A stretch of DNA of 64,000 bases, from positions 1-64,000 of the forward strand of contig CAVPOX010000004.1 of NCBI GenBank assembly GCA_963707075.1. Direction: 5' to 3'. The notes under the pieces are model-generated. The model did not search any database, was not told where the DNA came from, and saw only the letters and a list, made by a program, of their open reading frames with translations. How positions within the stretch are numbered: the first letter of the stretch is position 1; the number at the start of each line of letters is the position of its first letter. Positions 44,879 through 53,271 of the stretch are shown in pieces. A program made the translations under genes and the position numbers. The stretch comes from CAXMQZ01 sp963707075 (lineage in GTDB: Bacteria; Acidobacteriota; Thermoanaerobaculia; Multivoradales; JAHEKO01).

Positions 44879-45508
44879 ATGAAACTGGCAGGCACCTACA
44901 CGTTCGAGGCACCGCAGCAGACCGTTTGGGAGGCTTTGCGGAATCCCACCGTCTTGACGTCGATCCTGCCGGGTTGCGAGAAGTTGGAGGAGGTGGGCGA
45001 CAACCAGTTCGAAGGGCAACTCGACATCCGGGTGGGACCAGTGCAGGGGAAGTTCCAGGGCAAGATCGAGATGCTCGATCTGGTGGCACCCGACAGTTTC
45101 CGCCTGAAGATCAATGGACAGGGCACGACGGGATTCGTCAACGCTTCGGCCAAGGTAGACCTGGAGGCCGCCGGAGACTCCACCCTCATCCACTACGACA
45201 GCGATGCTCAAGTGGGGGGGCGCATCGCGGGAGTCGGCCAGCGACTCCTCGACAGCTCGGCCAGGTCCATCGTGCAACAGAGCCTCGATGGCTTTCACGA
45301 GCTGGTCAGGGTGGCAAGCCCTGGTCCTGTGGAGGGCGGTGAGCCAGCGGTGAATGTCGCCCAGGCCGCTGCCGAGTACCGGGCGCCGACCCAGGCGGAA
45401 TTCGCCGCCAAGGTCGCCAAGGATGTGGCCAAGGATGTCGTCCCCCGACCGCTCTTGATCGGTGGGGCGATCCTGCTGATCCTGATCATCCTCTGGCTCT
45501 TGTTCTAG
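44879..45508 (+). CDS. CoxG-like SRPBCC protein with C-terminal membrane anchor
   Basis: A 209-residue protein. AGGAGGG lies 8 bases before the start. Residues 1-150 form the helix-grip (START/SRPBCC) fold of the CoxG family, with the hallmark opening MKLAGTYTFEAPQQTVWEALRNPTVLTSILPGCEKLEEVGDN and the closing YDSDAQVGGRIAGVGQRLL. The C-terminus ends in a hydrophobic anchor (LLIGGAILLILIILWLLF). CoxG helps anchor CO dehydrogenase to the membrane in carboxydotrophs, but no cox genes are near. It is therefore better called CoxG-like, of unknown partner. Confidence 0.85.
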   Translation: MKLAGTYTFEAPQQTVWEALRNPTVLTSILPGCEKLEEVGDNQFEGQLDIRVGPVQGKFQGKIEMLDLVAPDSFRLKINGQGTTGFVNASAKVDLEAAGDSTLIHYDSDAQVGGRIAGVGQRLLDSSARSIVQQSLDGFHELVRVASPGPVEGGEPAVNVAQAAAEYRAPTQAEFAAKVAKDVAKDVVPRPLLIGGAILLILIILWLLF

Positions 45509-45673
45509 GTGCTCAGAGGCATGGCTGTCGCCGCGAGATCCATACCGTGGCGGCCCTAGGTCGGGTTTCAACCACAGTGCCTCTGTGCCCAGGAACTGCC
45601 GATGGCCTTGATGATTCAGGCCGGAGCGCGAGCAGCTTTCTCCGGTGTGGGTGGCGCGTGGAGCATGCCAGAG

Positions 45674-45687
45674 AGATATGCATATCT
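45674..45687. promoter_or_regulatory. 14-bp perfect AT-rich palindrome upstream of the PilZ gene
   Basis: AGATATGCATATCT is its own reverse complement and stands out in a GC-rich region, about 52 bases before the ATG at 45739. It could be an operator for the PilZ-type gene; no promoter hexamers are confidently seen. Confidence 0.3.
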
Positions 45688-45738
45688 TCAAATCGGTGGT
45701 GACCTCGAAGGGAAGATCGGTTACAACTGAAGGAGGTC

Positions 45739-46353
45739 ATGCTTGCTCAACTCGACCTTGCACCGGTCGCTCGACTCGATTTCGTTGGCCAGGGTTCGGA
45801 GAATCCCGGGTGGTATCTGCGTTATCAGGTGGGCGGACAGGAGCGGAGCGAGCGACTCGATGTGGCGCTTGGAGCGGACGCTTTCGGTGCCGTCGAGTTC
45901 GCTGCGGACCATCTCGGCTGTAGCCCCGAGCGGATCGAGTTCGGCGGTCCCGTGTGGCCCATTCCGCTCGATGGTCTGGTTCCCGCCGAGGGCACCCTGG
46001 AGTTCTTGCCGGATCCCGGGTCGACAGACATCGACAGCGGTGATTGGCAGGGTCTTACCGCGCCCCTTCCCGGCGCCGATCAAGATGCACGGCGATCGTC
46101 CCGGCGCGTTGTGCAAGGGGTCCGCCTACGCAGCCCGGCCCTGGGCAGAGTCCTCGACTGGAGCGAATTCGGCATGGGGATCGAGATTGGCCGCCCTCTG
46201 ATGGTCGAGTCGCGCCGGCTGTTCAAAGCCCAGGGCAAGCGCTCGGCGATGGAGATCTTTGGCGAAGTGCGCTGGTGCCGCATGGTCGAAGGTCTACCCC
46301 TGGCCAGCAAGACCGGCCCCCTCTATCGCGCCGGCGTCATCCTCATTCCGTAG
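45739..46353 (+). CDS. PilZ-domain-like protein
   Basis: A 204-residue soluble protein. The C-terminal ~90 residues look like PilZ: RRSSRRVV (basic motif equivalent to RxxxR), then LRSPALGRVLDWSEFGMGIEI (the D/NxSxxG-like stretch, here D-W-S-E-F-G-M) and GEVRWCRMVEG...YRAGVILIP. PilZ binds cyclic di-GMP through these two motifs; the N-terminal ~110 residues are unassigned. GAAGGAGG lies 2-3 bases before the ATG, a close spacing. The palindrome at 45674 may be its operator. Confidence 0.7.
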   Translation: MLAQLDLAPVARLDFVGQGSENPGWYLRYQVGGQERSERLDVALGADAFGAVEFAADHLGCSPERIEFGGPVWPIPLDGLVPAEGTLEFLPDPGSTDIDSGDWQGLTAPLPGADQDARRSSRRVVQGVRLRSPALGRVLDWSEFGMGIEIGRPLMVESRRLFKAQGKRSAMEIFGEVRWCRMVEGLPLASKTGPLYRAGVILIP

Positions 46354-46517
46354 GGGAGAGCCTTGCACCCTCCCAGGAGCCCACAAGGGGCTCCCCGACC
46401 AACTGGCGGAATGTCGTGCGGTGGTGGTGAAATGAAATCCTGCACTGCGATCCACTTCGATTCGACCTAGATTGGGGTAGGGTGCCCGCCGTGGCATCCG
46501 CGCCAGGAGTGACGTGA

Positions 46518-48641
46518 ATGAATAGAGGGAGTTCGATTACGCGACAGAGAGTCCTCGCCCTCTTGATCTTCGCGGGCTGCCTCGCTCAATCTGCGAGTCT
46601 GGTTGCTCAGGTGGCCGAACCAGAGCTTAACGTCGATCCCTCTGACGGTGTCGGTGCCTTGCCTGTGCCTCATCGACTCGCTTTGAATGCCAGATCGAAG
46701 CCCTTGGCCGAGCTCAGGCCAGCTATCACCGAGGCACGGGCGCAGATGGAAGAGATCGCCCTGTGGAATCAATCGAATCGGGTTCCGCTCAGGAATGGGT
46801 TCGTCCGGGCTCTGGGGACATTGCAGCGGGTGTCACTCGACTCGGTGCTGGCTCCCCGTGCCAGGCGAGGAGCACCGCCGGTAGCTCATGGCGGCGGCTT
46901 GCTGAGCCTCATAAGCTCTGGCGACCTGGTGTGGGGCTCGCGGGTACACGTGAGCGGGGCATATCGGCTGCGAATGCAGCTGTTCGACGTCGCCCTACCG
47001 CCTTCGGCCAGATTGTGGGTCTACGGTGAGACTGGCGAGAGTGTGGGGCCTTTCGGTACGGAGCTGGTGGCGGCAGATGGCACCCTTTGGAGTCCTTCGG
47101 TGGGCGGAGAGTCGATCCACCTGGAAGTGTCGATTCCTGCCCCGGACCTCGACGGCCAGTGGGGATTCACGGTGGGCGGAGTCCTCGAGCTCTTCGCGCT
47201 CGATGCCGAAGGTGAGCCGTTGGTGAGCCGGACCGTCGCACCTGTGGCCACCGACTGCCTGATCGATGCCGAGTGCGTGGACTCGGAGAGCTTCGACGTG
47301 ATCGAGCCGGTGCGGCACGCCATTGCTCGCATCCAGTATGTCAAGGGCCAGAGCGGCTATCTGTGCAGCGGGGGCCTGCTCGTCGATACGGTTGCCGCAT
47401 CCGCGATTCCCTACTTCCTGACGGCCAACCACTGCATCGACTCGCAATTGGTCGCGTCGACGCTCGAAGCCTTCTGGGACTACTTCGCTGATGGGTGTCT
47501 TGGGAGTCTGCCTGATCTGGGGAGCTTGCCGCGCAGCAGTGGATCGACCCTCCGCGCCACAGGGACGACTTCTGATTTCACCCTGCTCGAGCTTTCGAGT
47601 GTTCCTCCGGGCCGAACCTTCCTGGGATGGAATGCCAATACTTCGGCCGTGCCCAATGGCACAGCCCTGCATCGCGTCTCACACCCAATGGGCAGAGCTC
47701 AGCATTTCTCGATCACCCGCATGAAGACGAGCTCGCAGACATGCTCCATCTGGCCACGCCCCGCCTGGATGTATGAGGAGAGTTTCCTCGGAGGAACCTT
47801 CGGTGGCAGCTCGGGCTCGCCCGTGATCCTGGACGGTGGCTACGTGGTTGGGCAGCTTTCAGGCGGCTGTGGCTTCAATCCCTCCGATGGTTGTGATCCG
47901 GACAACTTCACCGTCGATGGAGCCCTGTCCCAGTACTACCCTCAGGTTGCCAAGTACCTGAATCCAGCGCCCTGCTACAGCCTGACCCGTGTACACAGGG
48001 GCTCAGGCTCCGACCCGGTGGCCGAACCCACCAGTTCTCCCGGGTGTCCTGCGAATGAATATCTGACGGGGCAAGAACTTCAGCTGACCGCTGGTCCGGC
48101 AGCTGGCTGGGAAGTCGACAAGTGGTCGGGCACCAACAACGACGCGAGCCACTCCCTGACCAACTCTCTGACCATGCCCGCGAGCAGCCACACGGTCACA
48201 GTGGACTATTCCGAGATTCCGGTGCCGACCGATCTGGCCGCCGTAGAGGTCTTTTTCCGCGATCAGCCTGGCAATGCGGGAGACATTGTGAGTACCCCCT
48301 CAGAAGGCCAGCAGGTCTATCCATACTTCTCATTCTCGATCACGGCATCTGGCCCACTGACCGGGACACTGGCTCGATTCGAGCTCGACGGCGAGGAGCT
48401 CTGCTCGTACGTCACGACCGCTTCGCCGGGTTCGCATACGACCTGGTGTCCGACCCCCTGGACGGCAACGGTGGGGACGCACGCATTGGTCGGCAAGGTG
48501 GATCCGCTGGATCAATTCTTCGAGACCACCGGAACCAACAATCAGACGCGACTCGACTTCACCACCGAAGCTCGCGGCTGGACCTTCTGGGACACCTTCG
48601 AGTCGGGTGACACATTGCGCTGGTCGTCGACGATTCCCTAG
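46518..48641 (+). CDS. Secreted trypsin-like serine protease with InlB-type repeat, CARDB-like domain and C-terminal FESG motif
   Basis: A 707-residue exported protease. After a signal peptide (about 1-32), the catalytic domain covers roughly 230-490 with His305 (LTANHC), Asp353 (TSDFTLLEL) and Ser432 (GGSSGSP), a complete triad of the lysyl-endopeptidase/trypsin-like type. Extra Cys pairs are present. Next comes a bacterial InlB B-repeat-like segment (CPANEYLTGQELQLTAGPAAGWEVDKWSG, about 510-560), then a CARDB-like beta domain (about 565-685, ending GTNNQTRLDF). The last 16 residues are DTFESGDTLRWSSTIP, a motif found in four other proteins nearby. It probably degrades extracellular protein. 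It converges on the metalloprotease gene (95-base gap). Confidence 0.9.
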   Translation: MNRGSSITRQRVLALLIFAGCLAQSASLVAQVAEPELNVDPSDGVGALPVPHRLALNARSKPLAELRPAITEARAQMEEIALWNQSNRVPLRNGFVRALGTLQRVSLDSVLAPRARRGAPPVAHGGGLLSLISSGDLVWGSRVHVSGAYRLRMQLFDVALPPSARLWVYGETGESVGPFGTELVAADGTLWSPSVGGESIHLEVSIPAPDLDGQWGFTVGGVLELFALDAEGEPLVSRTVAPVATDCLIDAECVDSESFDVIEPVRHAIARIQYVKGQSGYLCSGGLLVDTVAASAIPYFLTANHCIDSQLVASTLEAFWDYFADGCLGSLPDLGSLPRSSGSTLRATGTTSDFTLLELSSVPPGRTFLGWNANTSAVPNGTALHRVSHPMGRAQHFSITRMKTSSQTCSIWPRPAWMYEESFLGGTFGGSSGSPVILDGGYVVGQLSGGCGFNPSDGCDPDNFTVDGALSQYYPQVAKYLNPAPCYSLTRVHRGSGSDPVAEPTSSPGCPANEYLTGQELQLTAGPAAGWEVDKWSGTNNDASHSLTNSLTMPASSHTVTVDYSEIPVPTDLAAVEVFFRDQPGNAGDIVSTPSEGQQVYPYFSFSITASGPLTGTLARFELDGEELCSYVTTASPGSHTTWCPTPWTATVGTHALVGKVDPLDQFFETTGTNNQTRLDFTTEARGWTFWDTFESGDTLRWSSTIP

Positions 48642-48736
48642 AGGCCAGGGCACATCGGTCCGGCTTGGCCGAGGCGGCGGCCCCAGACCGGGCTGCAGCT
48701 GCGGTGTCTCGGAGCCCGAGGTCCGCCACCGGCCAG

Positions 48737-50641
48737 TCAGGGCACCGTCGTCGACCAGTAATTGGTGCCGAGCTCGAAGTCGTCGGCAAAGATCTGATCA
48801 CTGGTAGCGGAATGATCCACCCATTCCGCGTTCAGGATGGCTCGCGCGGTGTCCAGATCGAGGCAGGGATCGTCCTCGACGGACCCGTCAGCGGTTCTGT
48901 CCCCGGATCCGACCAGACCATGAAGGTCGTACCGAAGACGATCCCAATCTGTGTAGGACTCGAGCTTCTCATAACTTCTCGCTGCGCAGCCGAAACAGGA
49001 GATATCCAGTGAGTAGGGTTCGGTCTCATAGGAGTTGTTGTCGTTCCAGTCGACGGCCGTGGCATTGGCCCACTCGATGACGAACCTTTGAGGCTCTCCG
49101 TCGCCGGCAGAGTTGAAGATGATCTTGCGGCTCAGTGGGCCGTCGATGCCGTCGAACTCCCGCAGACGGTTCTCGTCGAGAGTCAACATCGCTTCCCGGC
49201 TGTAGTCGAGGCGCCAGACTTCCTTGGCGTTGGAGCCATCACGAGTGACAACGTCCATCGGCTCGGTATAGGTGTAGTTCATGACCGAGAGGTAGTTGGG
49301 TCTCGAGGAAGGTCTGTTCTGTTGGCCGCCGTGGTAGAGGCCCAGAGTGTGTCCGAGCTCGTGCATGAAGTTGCCCGCGACGGCTTCCCTCAAAACACCC
49401 GCGAACTCGGGTGTTTGCGACAAGGCTCCCCCGGCGACTACAAAGTCGTTCGCAGGAATTCCCTCGGCCCGGCCTCCCAGTTTGTGGGTGCTCGTTTCGA
49501 TCGAATCCGCCCACAGACAGTAGCGAAAGACCTCCAGTTTGGCTGCCCGAATCTCGTTCCAATTGGGATGGTTGCGATCGACTTCCGATCCGAAGTACTC
49601 CTCCTTGATGGTGTAAAAGTCCTCGGGCAGAGTCTCGTTTGCCTGGATCGTCAGGGGAGCGGCAAAGGGGCTGTCGCCATCGAGGATGACATGGAGTTGG
49701 ATGCCGGATGAGCCGTCGTAGTTGTCTACGGCCCAGGCGGGGGCCGTAGCAAACGCCGCGACGACATCGTCCAGGGCACCCTGATCGAATGGCACACCGG
49801 CCATGACGTCGACCTCGACGAAGATGTCCTTGACGTCTGGATCCGCACCCAGGATAGGCAGGTCGATGTCCGGCGGAGCAACACCGTCGAAATCGATCCC
49901 GTCCGTCTCCCAGCTGTCCAGCAGTCCGTCTCCGTCCCGGTCGCCGAGGTCGAGCTTGAAATTGAACGAGGCCAGGGCTTCGCCGAGGACGTCTGGCAGG
50001 GAATACCCGCCCAAGGGTTCGAGATAAAGGATGATATTAAGGGCGACGAGCGAATCGGCCGCGAATGTCGTAAAGCCTGGAGTCGCGTCGGGGAATGAGA
50101 ATGCCTTCGCTTCTGGAGGGTCACCGGGACTGTACGAGTGGGACTCGAAGATCCCACCGTGATAGAGGGTCACCCCGCCCGAGGAATAGTCGGCCCCGGG
50201 TCCCGAGACATCGAAACTGCCTGTCAGGCTGAACAATGTCTCGACCGGCACCGTGAACTGAACTGTGATCTCGACTTCGCTGATGGCCGAGACTTTGGCG
50301 AGGTCGGTACTACCGAGAGTCGCAAAGGCCTGAGCTTTGCCGGTACCACTGATCGAGAAGCGTGAGATGCGAGTGTTCTGCTGCGCTTCCCCCTCGGCGT
50401 AGCTGCCGAGCTCGCCGGATGCTTGGCTGGATACCTGGTCGACAAATGAGCCGTTCTCGGCGCTCGAGCCCTCGACGGAATTGATTTCACCGTCTGCACT
50501 CGACTTGACCCTGACCACCCGCTCGGCTTCGATCAGTTGGATTTCGGGCCACTGCTGAGAGTGGCCGGGAACCGTCCCAGCTCCGAGGAGTCCTACAACC
50601 GCCGTGCAAATCCGGATCCAAGGTTTCACGCTACCCTCCAC
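48737..50641 (-). CDS. Secreted metzincin-type zinc metalloprotease with C-terminal FESG motif
   Basis: A 634-residue exported protein (signal about 1-29, CTAVVGLLGAGTVPGHS). The zinc site is HELGHTLGLYHGG, the metzincin HExxHxxGxxH motif, followed ~20 residues on by SVMNYTY, a Met-turn-like segment. The N-terminal ~250 residues are beta-rich (AFATLGSTDLAKVSAISEVEI), then calcium-loop-like DRDGDGLLDSWE, the thrombospondin-type-3/EF-like repeat commonly found before such domains. The C-terminus is DDFELGTNYWSTTVP, the shared motif. It likely acts on extracellular protein with the serine protease encoded opposite. Confidence 0.9.
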   Translation of the reverse strand: MEGSVKPWIRICTAVVGLLGAGTVPGHSQQWPEIQLIEAERVVRVKSSADGEINSVEGSSAENGSFVDQVSSQASGELGSYAEGEAQQNTRISRFSISGTGKAQAFATLGSTDLAKVSAISEVEITVQFTVPVETLFSLTGSFDVSGPGADYSSGGVTLYHGGIFESHSYSPGDPPEAKAFSFPDATPGFTTFAADSLVALNIILYLEPLGGYSLPDVLGEALASFNFKLDLGDRDGDGLLDSWETDGIDFDGVAPPDIDLPILGADPDVKDIFVEVDVMAGVPFDQGALDDVVAAFATAPAWAVDNYDGSSGIQLHVILDGDSPFAAPLTIQANETLPEDFYTIKEEYFGSEVDRNHPNWNEIRAAKLEVFRYCLWADSIETSTHKLGGRAEGIPANDFVVAGGALSQTPEFAGVLREAVAGNFMHELGHTLGLYHGGQQNRPSSRPNYLSVMNYTYTEPMDVVTRDGSNAKEVWRLDYSREAMLTLDENRLREFDGIDGPLSRKIIFNSAGDGEPQRFVIEWANATAVDWNDNNSYETEPYSLDISCFGCAARSYEKLESYTDWDRLRYDLHGLVGSGDRTADGSVEDDPCLDLDTARAILNAEWVDHSATSDQIFADDFELGTNYWSTTVP

Positions 50642-50849
50642 GCAAGAAGGTTTCAGATCAAAGCGGTGCTATTGGCTGTACAAGCGGAATTTCCGGCACG
50701 AAGCCGACACGAGGACTGTCTGTACGCGGGAGCCGTGTTACCTCACGCGTGCGATGGTGTGTCGATGCCGAGGCCGTCAGCTGCAGCCAGGCAGGTGCAA
50801 TCTGGGGCAGCCACGGTGAGATGGGGTCGATCGACGGGATGTGAGACGG

Positions 50850-52256
50850 CTACTCGAAAGCGCCGATGCTGGGGGTGTTGGCGTAGCAGGTGCCGGAGAG
50901 GTCGCCCCAGCTCCATGCGGTCGCCTGACCGGCACCCGAGGCGGGGCTGTTAGGGGCGATGCGGTACCGGTTGTCGAGCCCAGGATCGAGGCCGTAGAGG
51001 CCGTTGGACTCGGGCGTTGGCAGGTTGGGTGCGGACTGGCCGGGGTTGTCCCAGGCGTACCAGAGATTGTTGGCGAAGGTGAAGGTATCAGGAGCGGTGT
51101 TGGGGCCGATGTTGAGGTAGGTCGACAGGTCTGCGCGCTCGAAGTAGACCAGGTTGTTGACGAAGATGCCGTCGCTGCAGGCTTCGAAAGTGAAGGGTGG
51201 CGAGGTCGTGGTCTCCTGGAGGATGCGCAGAATCCAGTTATGGGGATTGATGATGGTGTTGTGCGCCACCACGCAGCCGGTACAACCGACGTAGGCGGCT
51301 GCCGCTTCGGAGCCTTCGATCAGGTTGGCTACCAGGCGGATGTTACGCGCTTCAGCATTGGGCAGGGCGGCGGAGAGCGGAGGGCGGAAGTACTCGAAGC
51401 CCGTACTGCCCCCGAGATTCAGGCTTCGGAGTCCCGCTTCGAAGAACCGATTCCAGCGAATCTCGATGTCCTCGCTGCCACCCTTCGACTGGACGGCGTT
51501 GGCCGAGAGATGGCGAAACGCGTTGCGCGCGATGAGTCCGCGATGGCAGCCAACATGATCGATGCCGCTGCCCGAGGTACCCCCACCGCAGTTCTCGAAG
51601 GTCGAGTCGAGCACCCAGTAGTCGTGGATCCCGGAGAGCTTCAGACAGTCCTGATTGCCGCCCGAGCCGATGTCGTGGATGTCGAGATTGCGGAAGCTGA
51701 GATGGTGGGCTGCGAGCGGATCATCGTAATCGCCTCCGTCGTCGCTATTGATGCCGTTGGCGCTGGCTCCGGTCACTTCCAGATCGTGCAGCACAACGTA
51801 CTTCGCTCGCGTCAGGTGGATACCTTCGCTGCTCCCGGAGATGATGGGCCGGGTCTCGCCTGGTGCACCCCCAATCCAGATCGGTGCGGTCTCAGTACCG
51901 GTCAGATCCGAAAGGTAGATGCCTCCACTGTAGTTGCCCGAACGAACACGAATGGAGGTTCCGGGAACAGCATCCTGGACAGCGCGTTGGATTGTGGCGT
52001 AGGGAAAATCAAAGGAGCCATCTCCAGTGCTGTCGTTTCCCGAAGTTGCTACGTGGATCTCGGAGGAGGGGGCGAGGTCACGGTCGAAGGGATCGATCCG
52101 ATCGCAACGCGGGGGCTGCACCTGCGACCACTCCCCGGTGTCACCCCACTCGAAGTCCTCGAGAAACAGGGCATCCTGGGCTATCGCTGAACAGATTGGC
52201 AAGAGGACGAGCGAGAGCAGGAGCCAGAGCGACTGGGATGTGGATCTCGGTTGCAT
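50850..52256 (-). CDS. Secreted right-handed parallel beta-helix protein with N-terminal FESG motif
   Basis: A 468-residue protein. After a signal peptide (about 1-27, SLWLLLSLVLLPICSAIA), residues 33-48 are EDFEWGDTGEWSQVQP, the motif otherwise seen at C-termini. The remainder is a pectate-lyase/NosD-like beta-helix: SEIHVATSGNDSTGDGSFDFPYATIQRAV (a typical first coil), ISGSSEGIHLTRAKYVVLHDLEVTGAS, NSDDGGDYDDPLAAHHLSFRNLDIHDIGSGG. Short Cys pairs occur (ENCGGG, VGCHRG, YVGCTGC). It may bind or cleave polysaccharide; no catalytic residues can be assigned. Confidence 0.88.
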   Translation of the reverse strand: MQPRSTSQSLWLLLSLVLLPICSAIAQDALFLEDFEWGDTGEWSQVQPPRCDRIDPFDRDLAPSSEIHVATSGNDSTGDGSFDFPYATIQRAVQDAVPGTSIRVRSGNYSGGIYLSDLTGTETAPIWIGGAPGETRPIISGSSEGIHLTRAKYVVLHDLEVTGASANGINSDDGGDYDDPLAAHHLSFRNLDIHDIGSGGNQDCLKLSGIHDYWVLDSTFENCGGGTSGSGIDHVGCHRGLIARNAFRHLSANAVQSKGGSEDIEIRWNRFFEAGLRSLNLGGSTGFEYFRPPLSAALPNAEARNIRLVANLIEGSEAAAAYVGCTGCVVAHNTIINPHNWILRILQETTTSPPFTFEACSDGIFVNNLVYFERADLSTYLNIGPNTAPDTFTFANNLWYAWDNPGQSAPNLPTPESNGLYGLDPGLDNRYRIAPNSPASGAGQATAWSWGDLSGTCYANTPSIGAFE

Positions 52257-52410
52257 CGTTACCCTGAATCGAGGCTAGCATCGGATCAACATCCCCACTG
52301 TGAACCCTGTCTCAACGCTCGAGAGAAGGATACGACCGGATGCCGGGGCAGAGCATGCGTCTTCAGGGTTGGCTGACGGGGTCACTCCAGCGCAGTTTGC
52401 TTCGCACCAA

Positions 52411-52442
52411 GAAGAACCCGCCACAGACAATGCTGGGCGGGT
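52411..52442 (-). terminator. Intrinsic-type terminator of the FKBP gene
   Basis: On the reverse strand ACCCGCC and GGCGGGT form a 7-bp stem (13-base loop) followed by TTCTTC. It lies downstream of the FKBP stop at 52500. A second perfect 8-bp stem, CCAGGCAG/CTGCCTGG, sits at 52470-52497 immediately after the stop. Confidence 0.55.
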
Positions 52443-52499
52443 CTCGGGTATTCGGTGAGTCTGAACCTGCCAGGCAGCTCACCACATCTCTGCCTGGAA

Positions 52500-53015
52500 C
52501 TAGTTGATATCCAGGATCTTGACGTCGAAGTTGAGGGCTTGACCGGCAAGCGGATGGTTGAAGTCCAGAACGATGGTGGTGTCCTTGACCTCGTGCACGC
52601 GGATCGGCTGTTGCTGCCCGTCCGGAGCGGTGGCCATCAGCATGGTGCCGACTTCGCGGGCATCCTCGGGCACCATGTCCAACTCGACCTCCTGGTAGCC
52701 CTCTGGCTGGATCGGTCCGTAACCCTGCTCGGCGGTCAGCGTCACCTCTTTGGTGTCACCGACGGCGAGGCCGTGCAGAGCCGACTCCAGCGCAGGAAGG
52801 ATCTCGCTGCCGCCGGCTTTGTAGACCATTGGCTCTTCGCCGACATTGCTGTCGACCGTGGTGCCGTCGTCCAGTTTCAGGGTGTATTCGATGGAAACGG
52901 ATTTGCCTTCTTCAATCACGACGACCTCCTCGTCTTGGGCCCAGCAAGCCGAGATCGCAATGGCGAGCATCGCGAGGCTCGAGAGCACAGTCTTGATGGT
53001 TGTTTGGTGAAGCAT
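52500..53015 (-). CDS. Exported SlyD-like FKBP-type peptidyl-prolyl isomerase
   Basis: A 171-residue protein. The start at 53015 is chosen for AAGGAG 8 bases upstream and for the signal peptide it creates (TIKTVLSSLAMLAIAISACWA). The mature part is the SlyD/FkpB-like arrangement, with FKBP strands (GKSVSIEYTLKLDDGTTVDSNVGEEPMVYKAGGSEILPALESALHGLAVGD) interrupted by an insert-in-flap domain (EQGYGPIQPEGYQEVELDMVP...MATAPDGQQQPIRVHEV) and finishing DFNHPLAGQALNFDVKIL. SlyD proteins are usually cytoplasmic; here the signal peptide implies periplasmic folding help. The His-rich metal tail of SlyD is absent. Confidence 0.9.
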   Translation of the reverse strand: MLHQTTIKTVLSSLAMLAIAISACWAQDEEVVVIEEGKSVSIEYTLKLDDGTTVDSNVGEEPMVYKAGGSEILPALESALHGLAVGDTKEVTLTAEQGYGPIQPEGYQEVELDMVPEDAREVGTMLMATAPDGQQQPIRVHEVKDTTIVLDFNHPLAGQALNFDVKILDIN

Positions 53016-53271
53016 GATGGGACTCCTTGAGTAGATGTTCTCTCGGCTGGCGCTGAGCACGAGTGACCCTTCAGCCAGCCCTGGCTAAAACACGTCGAGA
53101 GTTGTTCGGGGCTCTCAGACTGCGCAGGCGTTGTGGTCGAGGTGGGATTCCAACAGGACGGGAACGCGGAGGCAACGCGCGCCGCGAATGGTATCACCGA
53201 TTCGAGCCGGGCGTGCTTACCTGTGGGGGTATCCTGCGGAGGCCAACAGGAGTAAACTGGAAGGTGCCTCG

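Noticed and set aside
44879..45508. Calling the CoxG-like gene part of carbon monoxide oxidation
   Set aside because: No CO dehydrogenase genes lie anywhere in the window.
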